64,000 bases of DNA from assembly GCA_963922875.1 (NCBI GenBank), contig CAWUJH010000009.1, positions 1 through 64,000 of the forward strand. The letters run 5' to 3'. A program made the position numbers and the translations under genes. Below are positions 50,974 to 60,421 of the stretch, in pieces. The DNA comes from Ketobacter sp963922875. Lineage in GTDB: Bacteria > Pseudomonadota > Gammaproteobacteria > Pseudomonadales > Ketobacteraceae. Every line of letters starts with the position of its first letter. Positions within the stretch are counted from its first letter, which is position 1. Below the pieces are notes generated by a model. It did no database searches and was not told the origin of the DNA. It saw only the letters and a program-made list of their open reading frames with translations.

Positions 50974-52002
50974 GTGTCAGGAATAAAGTTGTCCCCTATT
51001 AATCAACGTCGTTTTCAACGCTTCAAAGCAAATCGACGAGGCTGGGTTTCACTCTGGTTATTTTTGATTATATTTCTAAGCAGTCTGTTTGCTGAATTCT
51101 TGGCAAATGACAAACCGCTGCTTGTTAAATATGATGATCAATATTACTACCCTGTTTTCTTTGTGTATTCAGAGCAGACGTTTGGTGGTGATTTTCCCAC
51201 TGAAGCCGACTATAGGGATGAGTACGTTATAGAACTCATTGAAGATAAAGGCTGGATTCTTTATCCGCCTATCCCTTTCAGTTTTGATACGATTAACTAT
51301 GATTTGCCTTCGCCTGCGCCTTCCCCGCCAGATTCCGTCAACTGGTTTGGTACTGATGACCAAGGTCGAGATGTATTGGCGCGACTAATTTACGGTTTCC
51401 GCATATCAGTGTTATTTGGTTTGGCGCTGACCATTCTCAGTTCATTTGTCGGCATTATCGCAGGAGCACTACAGGGATATTATGGCGGTAAGATAGATTT
51501 GTTGGGACAACGATTTATTGAAATTTGGTCTTCCCTTCCGATTCTTTTCCTATTGATTATCCTATCGAGTATCGTGAGACCAAATTTTACTTGGCTATTG
51601 GCGATAATGTTGCTGTTTAGCTGGATGTCGCTGGTGCCGGTGGTAAGAGCAGAATTTCTTAGGGGGCGTAATCTGGAATATGTAAAGGCGGCGAAGGCGC
51701 TGGGACTTAATGATGTGGGAATTATGTTTCGACATATCTTGCCAAATGCCATGGTTGCAACCATTACATTTATGCCGTTTATACTCACAGGTTCCATAAC
51801 CACCTTGACCGCACTGGACTTTCTTGGTTTCGGCTTACCACCCGGGTCACCGTCATTAGGCGAATTAGTGGCCCAGGGCAAGTCCAATTTACAAGCACCT
51901 TGGCTGGGAATTGCGGCATTTGCAGTGCTCAGTATTATGCTCACCTTATTAGTATTTGTGGGTGAAGCCTTTCGAGACGCTTTCGACCCCAGGGCCCAAT
52001 AG
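50974..52002 (+). CDS. yejE: oligopeptide ABC transporter permease, YejE type
   Basis: A 342-residue permease, the usual YejE length. GTG at 50974 is chosen because GAGGAG lies 5 nt upstream. An in-frame TTG at 50938 would overlap yejB. Six membrane segments, an N-terminal RFKANRRGWVSLWLFL opening (OppC-type), the periplasmic segment ending WFGTDDQGRDVLARLIYGF, and the EAA loop YVKAAKALGLNDVGIMFRH. It ends FVGEAFRDAFDPRAQ. The yejF-like gene starts 2 bp later. Confidence 0.94.
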   Translation: MSGIKLSPINQRRFQRFKANRRGWVSLWLFLIIFLSSLFAEFLANDKPLLVKYDDQYYYPVFFVYSEQTFGGDFPTEADYRDEYVIELIEDKGWILYPPIPFSFDTINYDLPSPAPSPPDSVNWFGTDDQGRDVLARLIYGFRISVLFGLALTILSSFVGIIAGALQGYYGGKIDLLGQRFIEIWSSLPILFLLIILSSIVRPNFTWLLAIMLLFSWMSLVPVVRAEFLRGRNLEYVKAAKALGLNDVGIMFRHILPNAMVATITFMPFILTGSITTLTALDFLGFGLPPGSPSLGELVAQGKSNLQAPWLGIAAFAVLSIMLTLLVFVGEAFRDAFDPRAQ

Positions 52003-52004
52003 AA

Positions 52005-53600
52005 ATGGACGAAACAGTTCTAGCTATTAAAAATTTACAGGTTCGTTTCCACCAGGGAGAAACAGTCATTAATGCCGTTAACGGCGTGAGCTTCGAGTTA
52101 AAACGAGGTGAAATGTTTGCTTTGGTCGGAGAAAGCGGATCCGGGAAATCAGTGACTGCACATTCAATTTTGCAGCTATTGCCCAAGAATTCTGCAGAAT
52201 ACGTGAGCGGCCAGATAACTTTTGAAAATGAAAATCTGCTGGATAAATCAGAACAAGAGATGCGAGTGATCCGTGGCAATCGGATTGGCATGATTTTTCA
52301 GGAACCTCTTTCGGCACTCAACCCGCTTCATACCGTACAAAAGCAGATCGGTGAAATGCTGCTTATACACAAGGGTATCAGAGGCGCAGCCGCTCGAACA
52401 AGAACTATCGAACTGTTAGAACTGGTAGGAATTGCTAACCCAACGGATAAACTTAAGACCTATCCTCACCAGCTTTCCGGAGGCCAGCGGCAAAGGGTTA
52501 TGATAGCTATGAGCTTGGCCAATGATCCCGAGTTATTAATCGCTGATGAGCCCACTACCGCATTGGATGTGACTATTCAGAAACAAGTGTTAAACCTGCT
52601 AGTGGATCTTCAACAACGCCTGAAGATGACCGTTTTGCTAATCACCCATGATCTTGGAGTGGTTCGTCATTACGCCCATCGTGTGGGGGTAATGACTGAA
52701 GGTGAGCTAGTGGAAACCAATACAACAGCCGAACTATTTAGTAATCCACAACACCCTTACACCCAAAAACTGTTGGCTGCCGAACCCAGTGGCAGCCCTG
52801 TAACGGTTCCTGAAGGCGCGAAAACCGTTCTTACAGTAGATCAGCTTCGGGTATGGTTTCCCATTCAACGTGGTGTTTTCAAACGCACTGTGGGCTACAT
52901 CAAGGCTGTCGACGGCATCAGTTTCACCATCAAGAGTGGTACGACTCTTGGTATTGTTGGTGAGAGTGGTTCTGGCAAGACAACCCTGGTTCAAGCACTG
53001 TTAAAGCTTTCTAATAGTCAGGGTAAGATTGTCTTTTTGGGACGCGATATTAGTGACTTTAACAACAGACAGATGCGTCCTCTCAGGAACCAAATGCAGA
53101 TTGTGTTCCAGGATCCCTTCGGGAGTTTGTCGCCACGAATGAGCGTTTTTGAAATCATTGCCGAAGGGCTTGTTATTCACCAGGATCTTGAAAAAAGCGA
53201 GTTGGAAGAACGAGTCATTAAAGCACTGGAAGATGTAGGTTTGGATGAAGCTATGCGCCACAGATTTCCCCATGAGTTTTCTGGTGGTCAAAGACAACGC
53301 ATAGCAATAGCCCGAACCTTAATACTGGAACCCGAATTAATCGTTTTAGATGAGCCCACTTCCGCACTGGATAGAAGCATTCAAGGACAAATTCTGGATT
53401 TACTCCGCCTGCTACAATACAAGTACAAGTTCTCATATCTATTTATTAGCCACGATTTAAAAGTTATTCGAACAATAGCCCACGAAGTTCTAGTTATGAA
53501 GGAAGGTGTCGTGATTGAATCTGGTGATGCAGAAAAATTATTTTCAGCTCCGAAAACTCCCTATACACAAGAGTTAGTGAGCTCAGCTCTGTCAGTATAA
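52005..53600 (+). CDS. yejF: oligopeptide ABC transporter ATP-binding protein with two NBDs, YejF type
   Basis: A 531-residue protein with two complete ATPase domains. First half: Walker A VGESGSGKSVTAH (about 41-53), signature HQLSGGQRQRVMIAMSLA, Walker B LLIADEPTTALD. Second half: Walker A VGESGSGKTTLVQALL, signature HEFSGGQRQRIAIARTLI, Walker B LIVLDEPTSALDR. The oligo_HPY region (NPQHPYTQKLLAAEP; APKTPYTQELVSSA) follows each domain, the arrangement of YejF. Last gene of the operon, followed by a strong terminator. Confidence 0.95.
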   Translation: MDETVLAIKNLQVRFHQGETVINAVNGVSFELKRGEMFALVGESGSGKSVTAHSILQLLPKNSAEYVSGQITFENENLLDKSEQEMRVIRGNRIGMIFQEPLSALNPLHTVQKQIGEMLLIHKGIRGAAARTRTIELLELVGIANPTDKLKTYPHQLSGGQRQRVMIAMSLANDPELLIADEPTTALDVTIQKQVLNLLVDLQQRLKMTVLLITHDLGVVRHYAHRVGVMTEGELVETNTTAELFSNPQHPYTQKLLAAEPSGSPVTVPEGAKTVLTVDQLRVWFPIQRGVFKRTVGYIKAVDGISFTIKSGTTLGIVGESGSGKTTLVQALLKLSNSQGKIVFLGRDISDFNNRQMRPLRNQMQIVFQDPFGSLSPRMSVFEIIAEGLVIHQDLEKSELEERVIKALEDVGLDEAMRHRFPHEFSGGQRQRIAIARTLILEPELIVLDEPTSALDRSIQGQILDLLRLLQYKYKFSYLFISHDLKVIRTIAHEVLVMKEGVVIESGDAEKLFSAPKTPYTQELVSSALSV

Positions 53601-53634
53601 AAAAAGACCCGCAGGTTCACCGGCGGGCCTTTTT
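53601..53634. terminator. bidirectional terminator between yejF and ppiD
   Basis: AAAAAGACCCGC pairs with GCGGGCCTTTTT (one A-C mismatch) around a 10-nt loop. Flanking A and T runs make it work in both directions, serving yejF (+) and ppiD (-). Confidence 0.85.
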
Positions 53635-53669
53635 CTGATTTAACGGTTATTTAAAGTGTTAAGTGGCTA

Positions 53670-55559
53670 CTAAAAAGTTTCGATTTCAGCTTCTGACTTC
53701 AACCAAGAGACAAACAATTCAAACTCCTTGCTGCCCTGCTGTTCAGAAGCCGACGCTTTAGCTTGCAACTTTTCATCTTCTTTAAGATCTAGAGTACCGG
53801 CAATAACGTCGTTTAAAACCACAACACTTACATCACCATTGGCAGCCGTTATTTCAGCAACACTCGGCAATTCTTCTGTTGGTTTTGGCATTTCAAACGC
53901 TTTGGCTACTAGGTTTCTTGGCAATGCTGAGTTTTGTCGAGTTACATCCTTGTTATTATTCCAAGATATATTTAGCTCTTTGCCTATGTCTGCCAATGAA
54001 ACGCCAGACTTGATTTTTTCGACAATGCTTTTGGCTTTTTCAAGAGTCAGCGCCGCTGCTTTTTCGTTGGTTAATGTCGTTCTAATTCTTTTTTCAACTT
54101 CATTATAATCCAAGTCTCTTGGCGGTTGATGCTCGTTCAAATTCAGTACAGCAAATTGCCCATCAGCGAGTTCTACAACTTCACTGTTGCGTTTTTCGTT
54201 TAGAACCGCATCAGAGAAAGCTGTATCAGTGAAAGCCTTATTGCGGGCGATTCCTTTGCCTCCAGAGCGTGAGAAGAAGTCAGTTGTTTCAATGGGTAGA
54301 TCGTATGTTTTGGATATAACATCCAAATCGCCAGTTTCATAAGACAACCGATTTAACTCATCAACCATTTCATCCAGTTTTTCACGGGCTAATCGTTCTT
54401 TTGCCTGGCTGATAAGCTTTGTTTTCAATTCTTCAAAAGGAACGATTTCTTCGCCCTCAATATCGGTTAACTTAATGATGTGGTAGCCATATTCAGTTTT
54501 AACAATAGAGGACACGTCTCCCACATCTTTTAATCCAAAAAGAGCATTTTCAAAGGCTTCGTCATAAATACCTCGTCCTGCATAATCCAGATCGCCACCA
54601 GCACCAACAGTAGCAAAATCATCTGAGTATTCAGAGACCATTTCTTTAAATGTCTTTCCTTCTTCTAGCCCCTGTTTGGCTTTTTCTATTCGAGCCATCG
54701 CCTCCTCTTCTGAGCGATCATCATTGACTTCCACCAAGATATGGGATGCTCGTCGACGCTCTAAAGTGCGAGCTTCAGCCAAATAAGCATCATATTGTGC
54801 TTTCACTTCATCATCAGGTACTTCTATGGACTCACTAATTTTAGGCGCGCTGACTGAAACATAATTAACTTTTACTTCCTCTGGCGTACGAAATTGCTCT
54901 TTGTTTGCCTGAAAGTACGTTTTAATTTCATCATCAGTAAGTTCAATCTGATCTTTAAAATCTTCTACCTTAAGCGTAATGTGAGAAAGGCTTCGTTTCT
55001 GGTAGCTAATATCAATTAAGTATGCGAATTCTTGATCAGTAACAAACCCACTCTTATCGTAAGCATTTTGTAATTGTTCAATAACCATACCCTCCTGAAT
55101 CGCCTCAAATAATTTGGTTTTGCTCAGGTTGGCTTGCACCAGTAAAGTTTCCAGTCGGTCGGTAGAAAATTGACCATTTTCATCCTGAAATTGCGGCATG
55201 GATCGCACATAACTCTTTACAAGATCCGGCGACACATCCATTTGATTGGCCTTGGCTGCTTGTTTTATGAGTTCTCGGCTGATGAGATTATTTTCAACAT
55301 TTGGCCGTAGGATTTCGTCACGGAGAAATAACTCGTTGGCATTGTCACCCATTTGTTGGCGCAGCTGTTGGCGTTGGTTTTCTACCGCTCTGCTTACCTC
55401 AACTTTGGAAATTTCGGTGCCATTGACTGTAATAGCCACATCTTGATTGCTGTTTGAACTAAATATACCTTCAATACCAACAAACAAAAATGGCAGGATA
55501 AATAAAGCAAGTAACACCTTGCCTACCCACCCTTTAAGTAAATTTCGAAACTGTTGCAT
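53670..55559 (-). CDS. ppiD: periplasmic peptidyl-prolyl isomerase/chaperone PpiD
   Basis: PpiD is an inner-membrane-anchored folding factor at the SecYEG exit. The 629-residue protein starts MQQFRNLLKGWVGKVLLALF and has a single N-terminal membrane segment (VLLALFILPFLFVGIEGIF, about 15-33). A SurA_N-like helical chaperone region follows, then one parvulin domain (about 270-365) with RRASHILVEVND, GGDLDYAGRGIYDEAFE and VKTEYGYHIIKLTDIE, then C-terminal helical domains. Downstream of hupB and tRNA-Asp on the same strand, the lon-hupB-ppiD order of E. coli and Pseudomonas. Confidence 0.96.
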   Translation of the reverse strand: MQQFRNLLKGWVGKVLLALFILPFLFVGIEGIFSSNSNQDVAITVNGTEISKVEVSRAVENQRQQLRQQMGDNANELFLRDEILRPNVENNLISRELIKQAAKANQMDVSPDLVKSYVRSMPQFQDENGQFSTDRLETLLVQANLSKTKLFEAIQEGMVIEQLQNAYDKSGFVTDQEFAYLIDISYQKRSLSHITLKVEDFKDQIELTDDEIKTYFQANKEQFRTPEEVKVNYVSVSAPKISESIEVPDDEVKAQYDAYLAEARTLERRRASHILVEVNDDRSEEEAMARIEKAKQGLEEGKTFKEMVSEYSDDFATVGAGGDLDYAGRGIYDEAFENALFGLKDVGDVSSIVKTEYGYHIIKLTDIEGEEIVPFEELKTKLISQAKERLAREKLDEMVDELNRLSYETGDLDVISKTYDLPIETTDFFSRSGGKGIARNKAFTDTAFSDAVLNEKRNSEVVELADGQFAVLNLNEHQPPRDLDYNEVEKRIRTTLTNEKAAALTLEKAKSIVEKIKSGVSLADIGKELNISWNNNKDVTRQNSALPRNLVAKAFEMPKPTEELPSVAEITAANGDVSVVVLNDVIAGTLDLKEDEKLQAKASASEQQGSKEFELFVSWLKSEAEIETF

Positions 55560-55677
55560 GTTGGTACTCCAATGTCTCTTTAGTTTGCTTTCAAAATGAA
55601 AAGGAGAAGCGTAATAGAAAACGCTTCTCCTTTAATTCTAACTGATACTTTGATACTTAGTAAAAGACCATAAGAAA

Positions 55678-55754
55678 TGGCGGAGCGGACGGGACTCGAA
55701 CCCGCGACCCCCGGCGTGACAGGCCGGTATTCTAACCAACTGAACTACCGCTCC
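55678..55754 (-). tRNA. tRNA-Asp (GTC)
   Basis: 77 nt with encoded CCA. Minus strand: acceptor GGAGCGG pairs with CCGCTCC. The anticodon stem-loop is CCGGC-CTGTCAC-GCCGG with anticodon GTC; the T-arm contains GGTTCGAGTCCC. It lies between hupB and ppiD. Confidence 0.98.
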
Positions 55755-55880
55755 GGCGTAATGCAACAATGAAAGACAATGCAGAGCTTTAAAAGTGATC
55801 TTTTTAAGATCGATTTTGATGTCCATTTAATTGTTATTCTTATCGTCTATTAACTATCTTAGCACCATGATTGTGGACGC

Positions 55881-56156
55881 TTAATTGTTAACGGCATCCT
55901 TTAATGCTTTGCCTGGTTTAAATGTTGGAATTTTAGCGGCTGGTATTTCTATCGGTTGACCAGTCTGCGGGTTGCGTCCGCTTCTAGCCGCTCGATCTTT
56001 TACAGCAAATGTTCCAAAACCAACCAATACTACTTGGTCGTTTTCTTGCAGTGCACCCGTTACCGTTTCAATTACGGCATCAAGTGCGCGACCGGCTTGT
56101 GCTTTTGGAATATCTGCAGATGCAGCAATTGCGTCAATCAATTCGGACTTGTTCAC
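55881..56156 (-). CDS. hupB: DNA-binding protein HU-beta
   Basis: A 91-residue nucleoid protein. The GTG start at 56156 is preceded by AAGGGGAG and gives MNKSELIDAIAASADIPKAQ, the usual HU N-terminus. A longer in-frame reading adds 17 residues that do not belong. The DNA-binding arm segment GRNPQTGQPIEIPAAKIPTF is present, and it ends KALKDAVNN. Between lon and the tRNA-Asp/ppiD genes. Confidence 0.97.
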   Translation of the reverse strand: MNKSELIDAIAASADIPKAQAGRALDAVIETVTGALQENDQVVLVGFGTFAVKDRAARSGRNPQTGQPIEIPAAKIPTFKPGKALKDAVNN

Positions 56157-56451
56157 AAGACTCCCCTTTTCTTCGTATGAAATTTGTCTGCGGAATTTAC
56201 CTAACAATCAGGTAGGTATGTTTCAGTGGAATTATTGGCTCCAGGGCCACCCTAAGCCCCCGTCCCTTGTGGCGGAGCAACTTTATACCAACTGCAAAAA
56301 TAGGCTGTCAAGCATCCATTCTCGGCTGCATATATTTATTTTTTTTCAAGTGCTAATTACGGCAGTATTGCTTATTATTTTGCTATGAAATCGCATTTTT
56401 TTAAGCTTTTCCCAACGGTCTTGTGTTAGAGACCGCTGGGAAGATGGTCGC
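56157..56451. other. intergenic region between lon and hupB, with a 13-bp hairpin
   Basis: It holds the hupB promoter region and, at 56409-56442, a hairpin TTCCCAACGGTCT / AGACCGCTGGGAA (one G-U pair, 8-nt loop) downstream of lon. On the lon strand no T-run follows it, so rho-independent termination is uncertain. The rest shows no ORF or known element. Confidence 0.5.
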
Positions 56452-58863
56452 TTAGTGTGTGCTCAATCTATCTGAATCTTCATCGTCCACGTCTTCTCGT
56501 TGGGTGATTTTTACTCCCGCTTCAGGTTTTGGTAAAGGAACCGGAGCTTTAACGAGGGCTAATTCAAGGACTTCATCGATCCATTTAACGCAGTGAATAT
56601 CCAAATCTTCTTTGATATTATCTGGTATTTCTTTCAGGTCACGCTCATTCTCCTTGGGGATAATGACCGTTTTAATCCCTCCTCTATGTGCCGCTAACAG
56701 TTTTTCTTTCAACCCTCCAATAGGAAGAACCTGACCACGCAAAGTTATTTCACCGGTCATTGCAACATCCGAACGTACCGGAATGTTAGTTAACACTGAC
56801 ACCAAAGCCGTACACATGCCAATTCCTGCGCTCGGACCATCTTTTGGTGTGGCACCTTCCGGAACATGGATGTGAATGTCATTCTGTTCGTGAAACTCAG
56901 CCGGTATACCCAACATTTGCGACCGGCTTCTAACCACTGTGAGAGCCGCCTGAATGGATTCCTGCATTACATCGCCGAGTGATCCAGTTCGAATCTGTCT
57001 GCCCTTCCCGGCGACTGCTGCCGCTTCTATGGTAAGCAACTCTCCACCCACAGATGTCCAGGCTAGACCCGTTACCTGCCCAATACGATCCTCGTCTTCT
57101 TTTTTGCCGTAATTGAATTTACGAACACCATTGTACGCCTCGACATTATCGATATCGATAACAACAGGATCAGTTCTGCCCTCAAGCACGTTCTCTTTAA
57201 CGTGTTTACGGCATATCTTTGCAATTTCGCGCTCTAGGTTGCGGACGCCGGATTCTCGAGTGTAATATCGAAGCAGATGTCTGACAGCAGCATCATTTAT
57301 GCTCAATTCATCGTCTTGCAGGCCGTTCAGCTTTCGTTGTTTTGGAATCAAATACTGTTGTGCAATATTAAGCTTTTCGTCTTCCGTATAGCCTGGAATT
57401 CGAATGACTTCCATCCTATCCAGCAACGGTGCTGGAATATTCATTGAGTTTGATGTGCATATAAATAGCACATCAGACAAATCATAATCCATCTCTAGAT
57501 AATGATCGTTGAACGAATTGTTTTGCTCTGGATCTAAAACTTCCAATAATGCTGAAGCAGGATCACCGCGCATATCCACGCCCATTTTATCGATCTCATC
57601 GAGCAGGAACAGTGGGTTTTTTACGCCAACTTTACTAATTTTTTGTACTAGCTTGCCTGGCATTGAGCCTATATAGGTGCGTCTATGGCCTCGGATTTCA
57701 GCTTCATCCCTCACCCCACCTAACGCCATTCTCACAAACTTGCGGTTCGTCGCTTTGGCAATGGACTGTCCCAGAGACGTTTTACCAACTCCTGGCGGGC
57801 CAACGAGGCAAAGTACTGGACCGCGAATCTTGTTGATCCGCGATTGCACAGCTAAATATTCAAGCACTCGCTCTTTCACTTCCTCTAGACCATAATGATC
57901 TTCGTCCAATATTTGCTTTGCTTTTTTAAGGTCGTGACGAACTTTGCTTTTTTTCCGCCATGGAATGTTTACCACCCACTCCAAATAACTTCTTACAACT
58001 GTTGCCTCCGCTGACATGGGAGACATCATTTTCAATTTGTTTAACTCTGTCTTGGCTTTTGCTTTGGCTTCTTTCGGCATACCGGCAGCTTCAATGCGTT
58101 TATCGAACTCTTCCAGTTCGTTGCCAGTCTCTTCCAGATCTCCCAACTCCTTTTGAATCGCCTTCATTTGTTCATTTAAATAGTATTCCCGCTGGCTCTT
58201 CTCCATTTGCTTTTTGACGCGGCCACGAATACGTTTTTCAACTTGCAGGAGATCTATTTCGCCTTCCATTAACGCCATCAAATGATCAATCCGCTCGCGC
58301 AAGTCGAATATTTCTAGGATTTTCTGCTTTTCATGGATTTTTAATGCCAAGTGTGCCGCGATAGTGTCAGACAGACGACATGGTTCGTCTATGCTACTCA
58401 CTGAGGTTAATATTTCAGTCGCAACCTTCTTGCTGAGTTTTACATACTGCTCAAATTGCGACAGAAGAGAACGAACCAACACTTCCGCTTCGCGATCGTC
58501 CACATTTATTTGGACTGCAGGCGACACTTGGGCACTCAAATAACCATCACTTAAAATTACGTTATTTGTTAATGCTCGATAGGAACCTTCTACTAAGACT
58601 TTAACCGTGCCGTCCGGTAGTTTTAGTAACTGAAGAATTGTGGCAACAGTCCCTACCTGGTATAAATCGTCGGGTATTGGATCATCATCAGAAGCATTAA
58701 CTTGTGCAACTAAGACTATTTGTTTGTCAGTTTCCATCGCTTGTTCAAGCGCTTTGATGGATTTTTCACGCCCCACGAACAGTGGGATTACCATATGGGG
58801 ATAAACAACTACATCGCGTAGTGCGAGGAGCGGATACTGTTTGGCTTCAACGATACTATTCAT
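56452..58863 (-). CDS. lon: ATP-dependent protease Lon
   Basis: Lon degrades misfolded and regulatory proteins. From the ATG at 58863 it has 803 residues and starts MNSIVEAKQYPLLALRDVVV, aligning with the E. coli N-terminus. AGGAA lies 7 nt upstream. An ATG at 58881 is only about 10 nt from the promoter's -10 element, so it would be almost leaderless. Domains: N-terminal LON substrate domain (1-200), coiled coil, AAA+ domain with Walker A LVGPPGVGKTSLG and Walker B LFLLDEIDKMG, and C-terminal Ser-Lys protease with catalytic Ser in PKDGPSAGIGM and Lys in LKEKLLAAHRGG. Confidence 0.97.
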   Translation of the reverse strand: MNSIVEAKQYPLLALRDVVVYPHMVIPLFVGREKSIKALEQAMETDKQIVLVAQVNASDDDPIPDDLYQVGTVATILQLLKLPDGTVKVLVEGSYRALTNNVILSDGYLSAQVSPAVQINVDDREAEVLVRSLLSQFEQYVKLSKKVATEILTSVSSIDEPCRLSDTIAAHLALKIHEKQKILEIFDLRERIDHLMALMEGEIDLLQVEKRIRGRVKKQMEKSQREYYLNEQMKAIQKELGDLEETGNELEEFDKRIEAAGMPKEAKAKAKTELNKLKMMSPMSAEATVVRSYLEWVVNIPWRKKSKVRHDLKKAKQILDEDHYGLEEVKERVLEYLAVQSRINKIRGPVLCLVGPPGVGKTSLGQSIAKATNRKFVRMALGGVRDEAEIRGHRRTYIGSMPGKLVQKISKVGVKNPLFLLDEIDKMGVDMRGDPASALLEVLDPEQNNSFNDHYLEMDYDLSDVLFICTSNSMNIPAPLLDRMEVIRIPGYTEDEKLNIAQQYLIPKQRKLNGLQDDELSINDAAVRHLLRYYTRESGVRNLEREIAKICRKHVKENVLEGRTDPVVIDIDNVEAYNGVRKFNYGKKEDEDRIGQVTGLAWTSVGGELLTIEAAAVAGKGRQIRTGSLGDVMQESIQAALTVVRSRSQMLGIPAEFHEQNDIHIHVPEGATPKDGPSAGIGMCTALVSVLTNIPVRSDVAMTGEITLRGQVLPIGGLKEKLLAAHRGGIKTVIIPKENERDLKEIPDNIKEDLDIHCVKWIDEVLELALVKAPVPLPKPEAGVKITQREDVDDEDSDRLSTH

Positions 58864-58890
58864 GTCCAATTCCTGCTTCATTTTATAAAG

Positions 58891-58919
58891 ATATGAGGCC
58901 TAGTATGAAATATTTCAAG
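58891..58919 (-). promoter_or_regulatory. sigma-32 heat-shock promoter of lon
   Basis: On the minus strand CTTGAAA (58919-58913), a 14-bp spacer and CCTCATAT (58898-58891). This is very close to the sigma-32 consensus CTTGAAA-N13/15-CCCCATnT, and lon is a classic heat-shock gene. Confidence 0.8.
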
Positions 58920-58943
58920 TAGAGCAACAGTAAGATTGGATAT

Positions 58944-58970
58944 TAAAAAGGGGCCCTTTGGCCCCCTTAT
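58944..58970 (-). terminator. rho-independent terminator of clpX
   Basis: On the minus strand AAGGGGGCC-AAA-GGGCCCCTT (one G-G mismatch) followed by TTTTTAATA, 19 bp after the clpX stop. Confidence 0.8.
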
Positions 58971-58988
58971 GTTCGGGATTCGAACAAC

Positions 58989-60290
58989 TTAGTCATCTGG
59001 CACAGCCTTCGCCTGTTCGTTGTTCTCGTAGATCATTAGCGGCTCAGATTCACCCTTTATTACTGCTCCATCAATTACAACTTTCACTAAGTTTTTTGTA
59101 GAAGGAACGTCATACATGGTATCAAGTAAAACTGATTCCAGAATGGATCGTAATCCCCTGGCGCCAGTCTTTCGCTCCATGGCCTTCTTGGCTACAGAAA
59201 CCAAAGCATCTTCGCGGAAATCCAAATCGACATTATCCAGCTCAAATAATTTTCGATACTGTTTAGTAAGAGAGTTTTTGGGCTCCGTTAGGATCTGTAC
59301 TAATGCTTCTTCGTCAAGTTCTTCAAGGGTGGCGAGCACTGGCAAACGACCAACAAATTCAGGAATCAGGCCGTAACGTACCAAGTCCTCTGGTTCCACA
59401 TCTTTCAATGTGTCTCCAACTTTGCGTTTTTCTTCTTTGCTCTTAACGGTTGCCGAAAAACCAATACCGCCTTTTTCCGAGCGATCGCTAATGACTTTAT
59501 CGAGACCTGCAAACGCGCCACCACAAATGAACAGGATATTGGACGTGTCGACCTGTAAAAACTCCTGCTGAGGATGTTTGCGACCACCTTGCGGTGGCAC
59601 AGATGCCACTGTGCCTTCGATAAGTTTCAATAATGCCTGTTGAACACCCTCTCCAGACACATCTCTGGTAATAGACGGGTTATCCGATTTGCGAGAAATC
59701 TTATCGATTTCATCAATGTAGACTATGCCCATTTGAGCTTTTTCTACGTCATAGTCACATTTTTGCAAAAGTTTTTGAATAATGTTTTCTACGTCTTCAC
59801 CAACGTAGCCCGCTTCCGTCAAGGTGGTTGCGTCTGCAATGGTAAAGGGAACGTTCAGCAAGCGAGCCAAGGTTTCAGCCAATAATGTCTTACCGCTACC
59901 CGTGGGGCCTATCAGTAGAATATTACTCTTGCCGAGTTCAACTTCCGCATTATTGCCTTTGGCGGACTTTGCAGAACCTGATCGTAGCCGCTTGTAGTGG
60001 TTGTAAACCGCAACCGACAAAACCTTTTTGGCCCTGCTTTGCCCAATGACATAGTCATCTAGGATTTGATTGATTTCGAAAGGTGTAGGCAGCTTGTCAC
60101 TGGCGTTGTCACTGCTTTCCTCTTGAACTTCTTCACGAATTATATCGTTACAAAGATCCACGCACTCATCGCAGATAAAGACAGAAGGTCCGGCGATTAG
60201 TTTCCTAACTTCATGCTGGCTTTTTCCGCAGAATGAGCAGTACAGCAGCTTCCCGCTGTCTTCGCCTTTCCCGTCTCGTTCATCAGTCAT
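58989..60290 (-). CDS. clpX: ATP-dependent Clp protease ATP-binding subunit ClpX
   Basis: ClpX unfolds substrates and feeds them to ClpP. The 433-residue protein has the N-terminal C4 zinc-binding domain (CSFCGKSQHEVRKLI, then FICDECVDLC). The AAA+ module follows with Walker A LLIGPTGSGKTLLAE, Walker B VYIDEIDKIS, the pore-loop GYVGEDVE and the ClpP-contacting IGF loop GGIGFSA. It ends with a charged tail. Downstream of clpP by 131 bp on the same strand. Confidence 0.98.
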   Translation of the reverse strand: MTDERDGKGEDSGKLLYCSFCGKSQHEVRKLIAGPSVFICDECVDLCNDIIREEVQEESSDNASDKLPTPFEINQILDDYVIGQSRAKKVLSVAVYNHYKRLRSGSAKSAKGNNAEVELGKSNILLIGPTGSGKTLLAETLARLLNVPFTIADATTLTEAGYVGEDVENIIQKLLQKCDYDVEKAQMGIVYIDEIDKISRKSDNPSITRDVSGEGVQQALLKLIEGTVASVPPQGGRKHPQQEFLQVDTSNILFICGGAFAGLDKVISDRSEKGGIGFSATVKSKEEKRKVGDTLKDVEPEDLVRYGLIPEFVGRLPVLATLEELDEEALVQILTEPKNSLTKQYRKLFELDNVDLDFREDALVSVAKKAMERKTGARGLRSILESVLLDTMYDVPSTKNLVKVVIDGAVIKGESEPLMIYENNEQAKAVPDD

Positions 60291-60392
60291 TTAATTACCT
60301 CTTTGGACCCACAACAGTCTCTCTTGAAAGATGCAGCTAAAACCTCTTTTTTGCAAGTGTGAGATTCCTATTTAATTTAGAAAGAAACTTAT

Positions 60393-60417
60393 AAAAACAA
60401 ACTAACCCTTTGTTTTT
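60393..60417 (-). terminator. AT-rich hairpin between clpP and clpX, possible attenuator
   Basis: AAAAACAAA (60393-60401) pairs with TTTGTTTTT (60409-60417), loop of 7 nt, directly after the clpP stop. It is weak because the stem is nearly all A-T; it might only reduce read-through into clpX. Confidence 0.35.
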
Positions 60418-60421
60418 TATA

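Noticed and set aside
55638..55826. Minus-strand ORF of 62 codons over tRNA-Asp
   Set aside because: Its central sequence is the translation of the tRNA gene, a well-known type of spurious ORF.
56157..56207. 17-residue N-terminal extension of HU
   Set aside because: Not found in HU proteins, and AAGGGGAG precedes the GTG at 56156.
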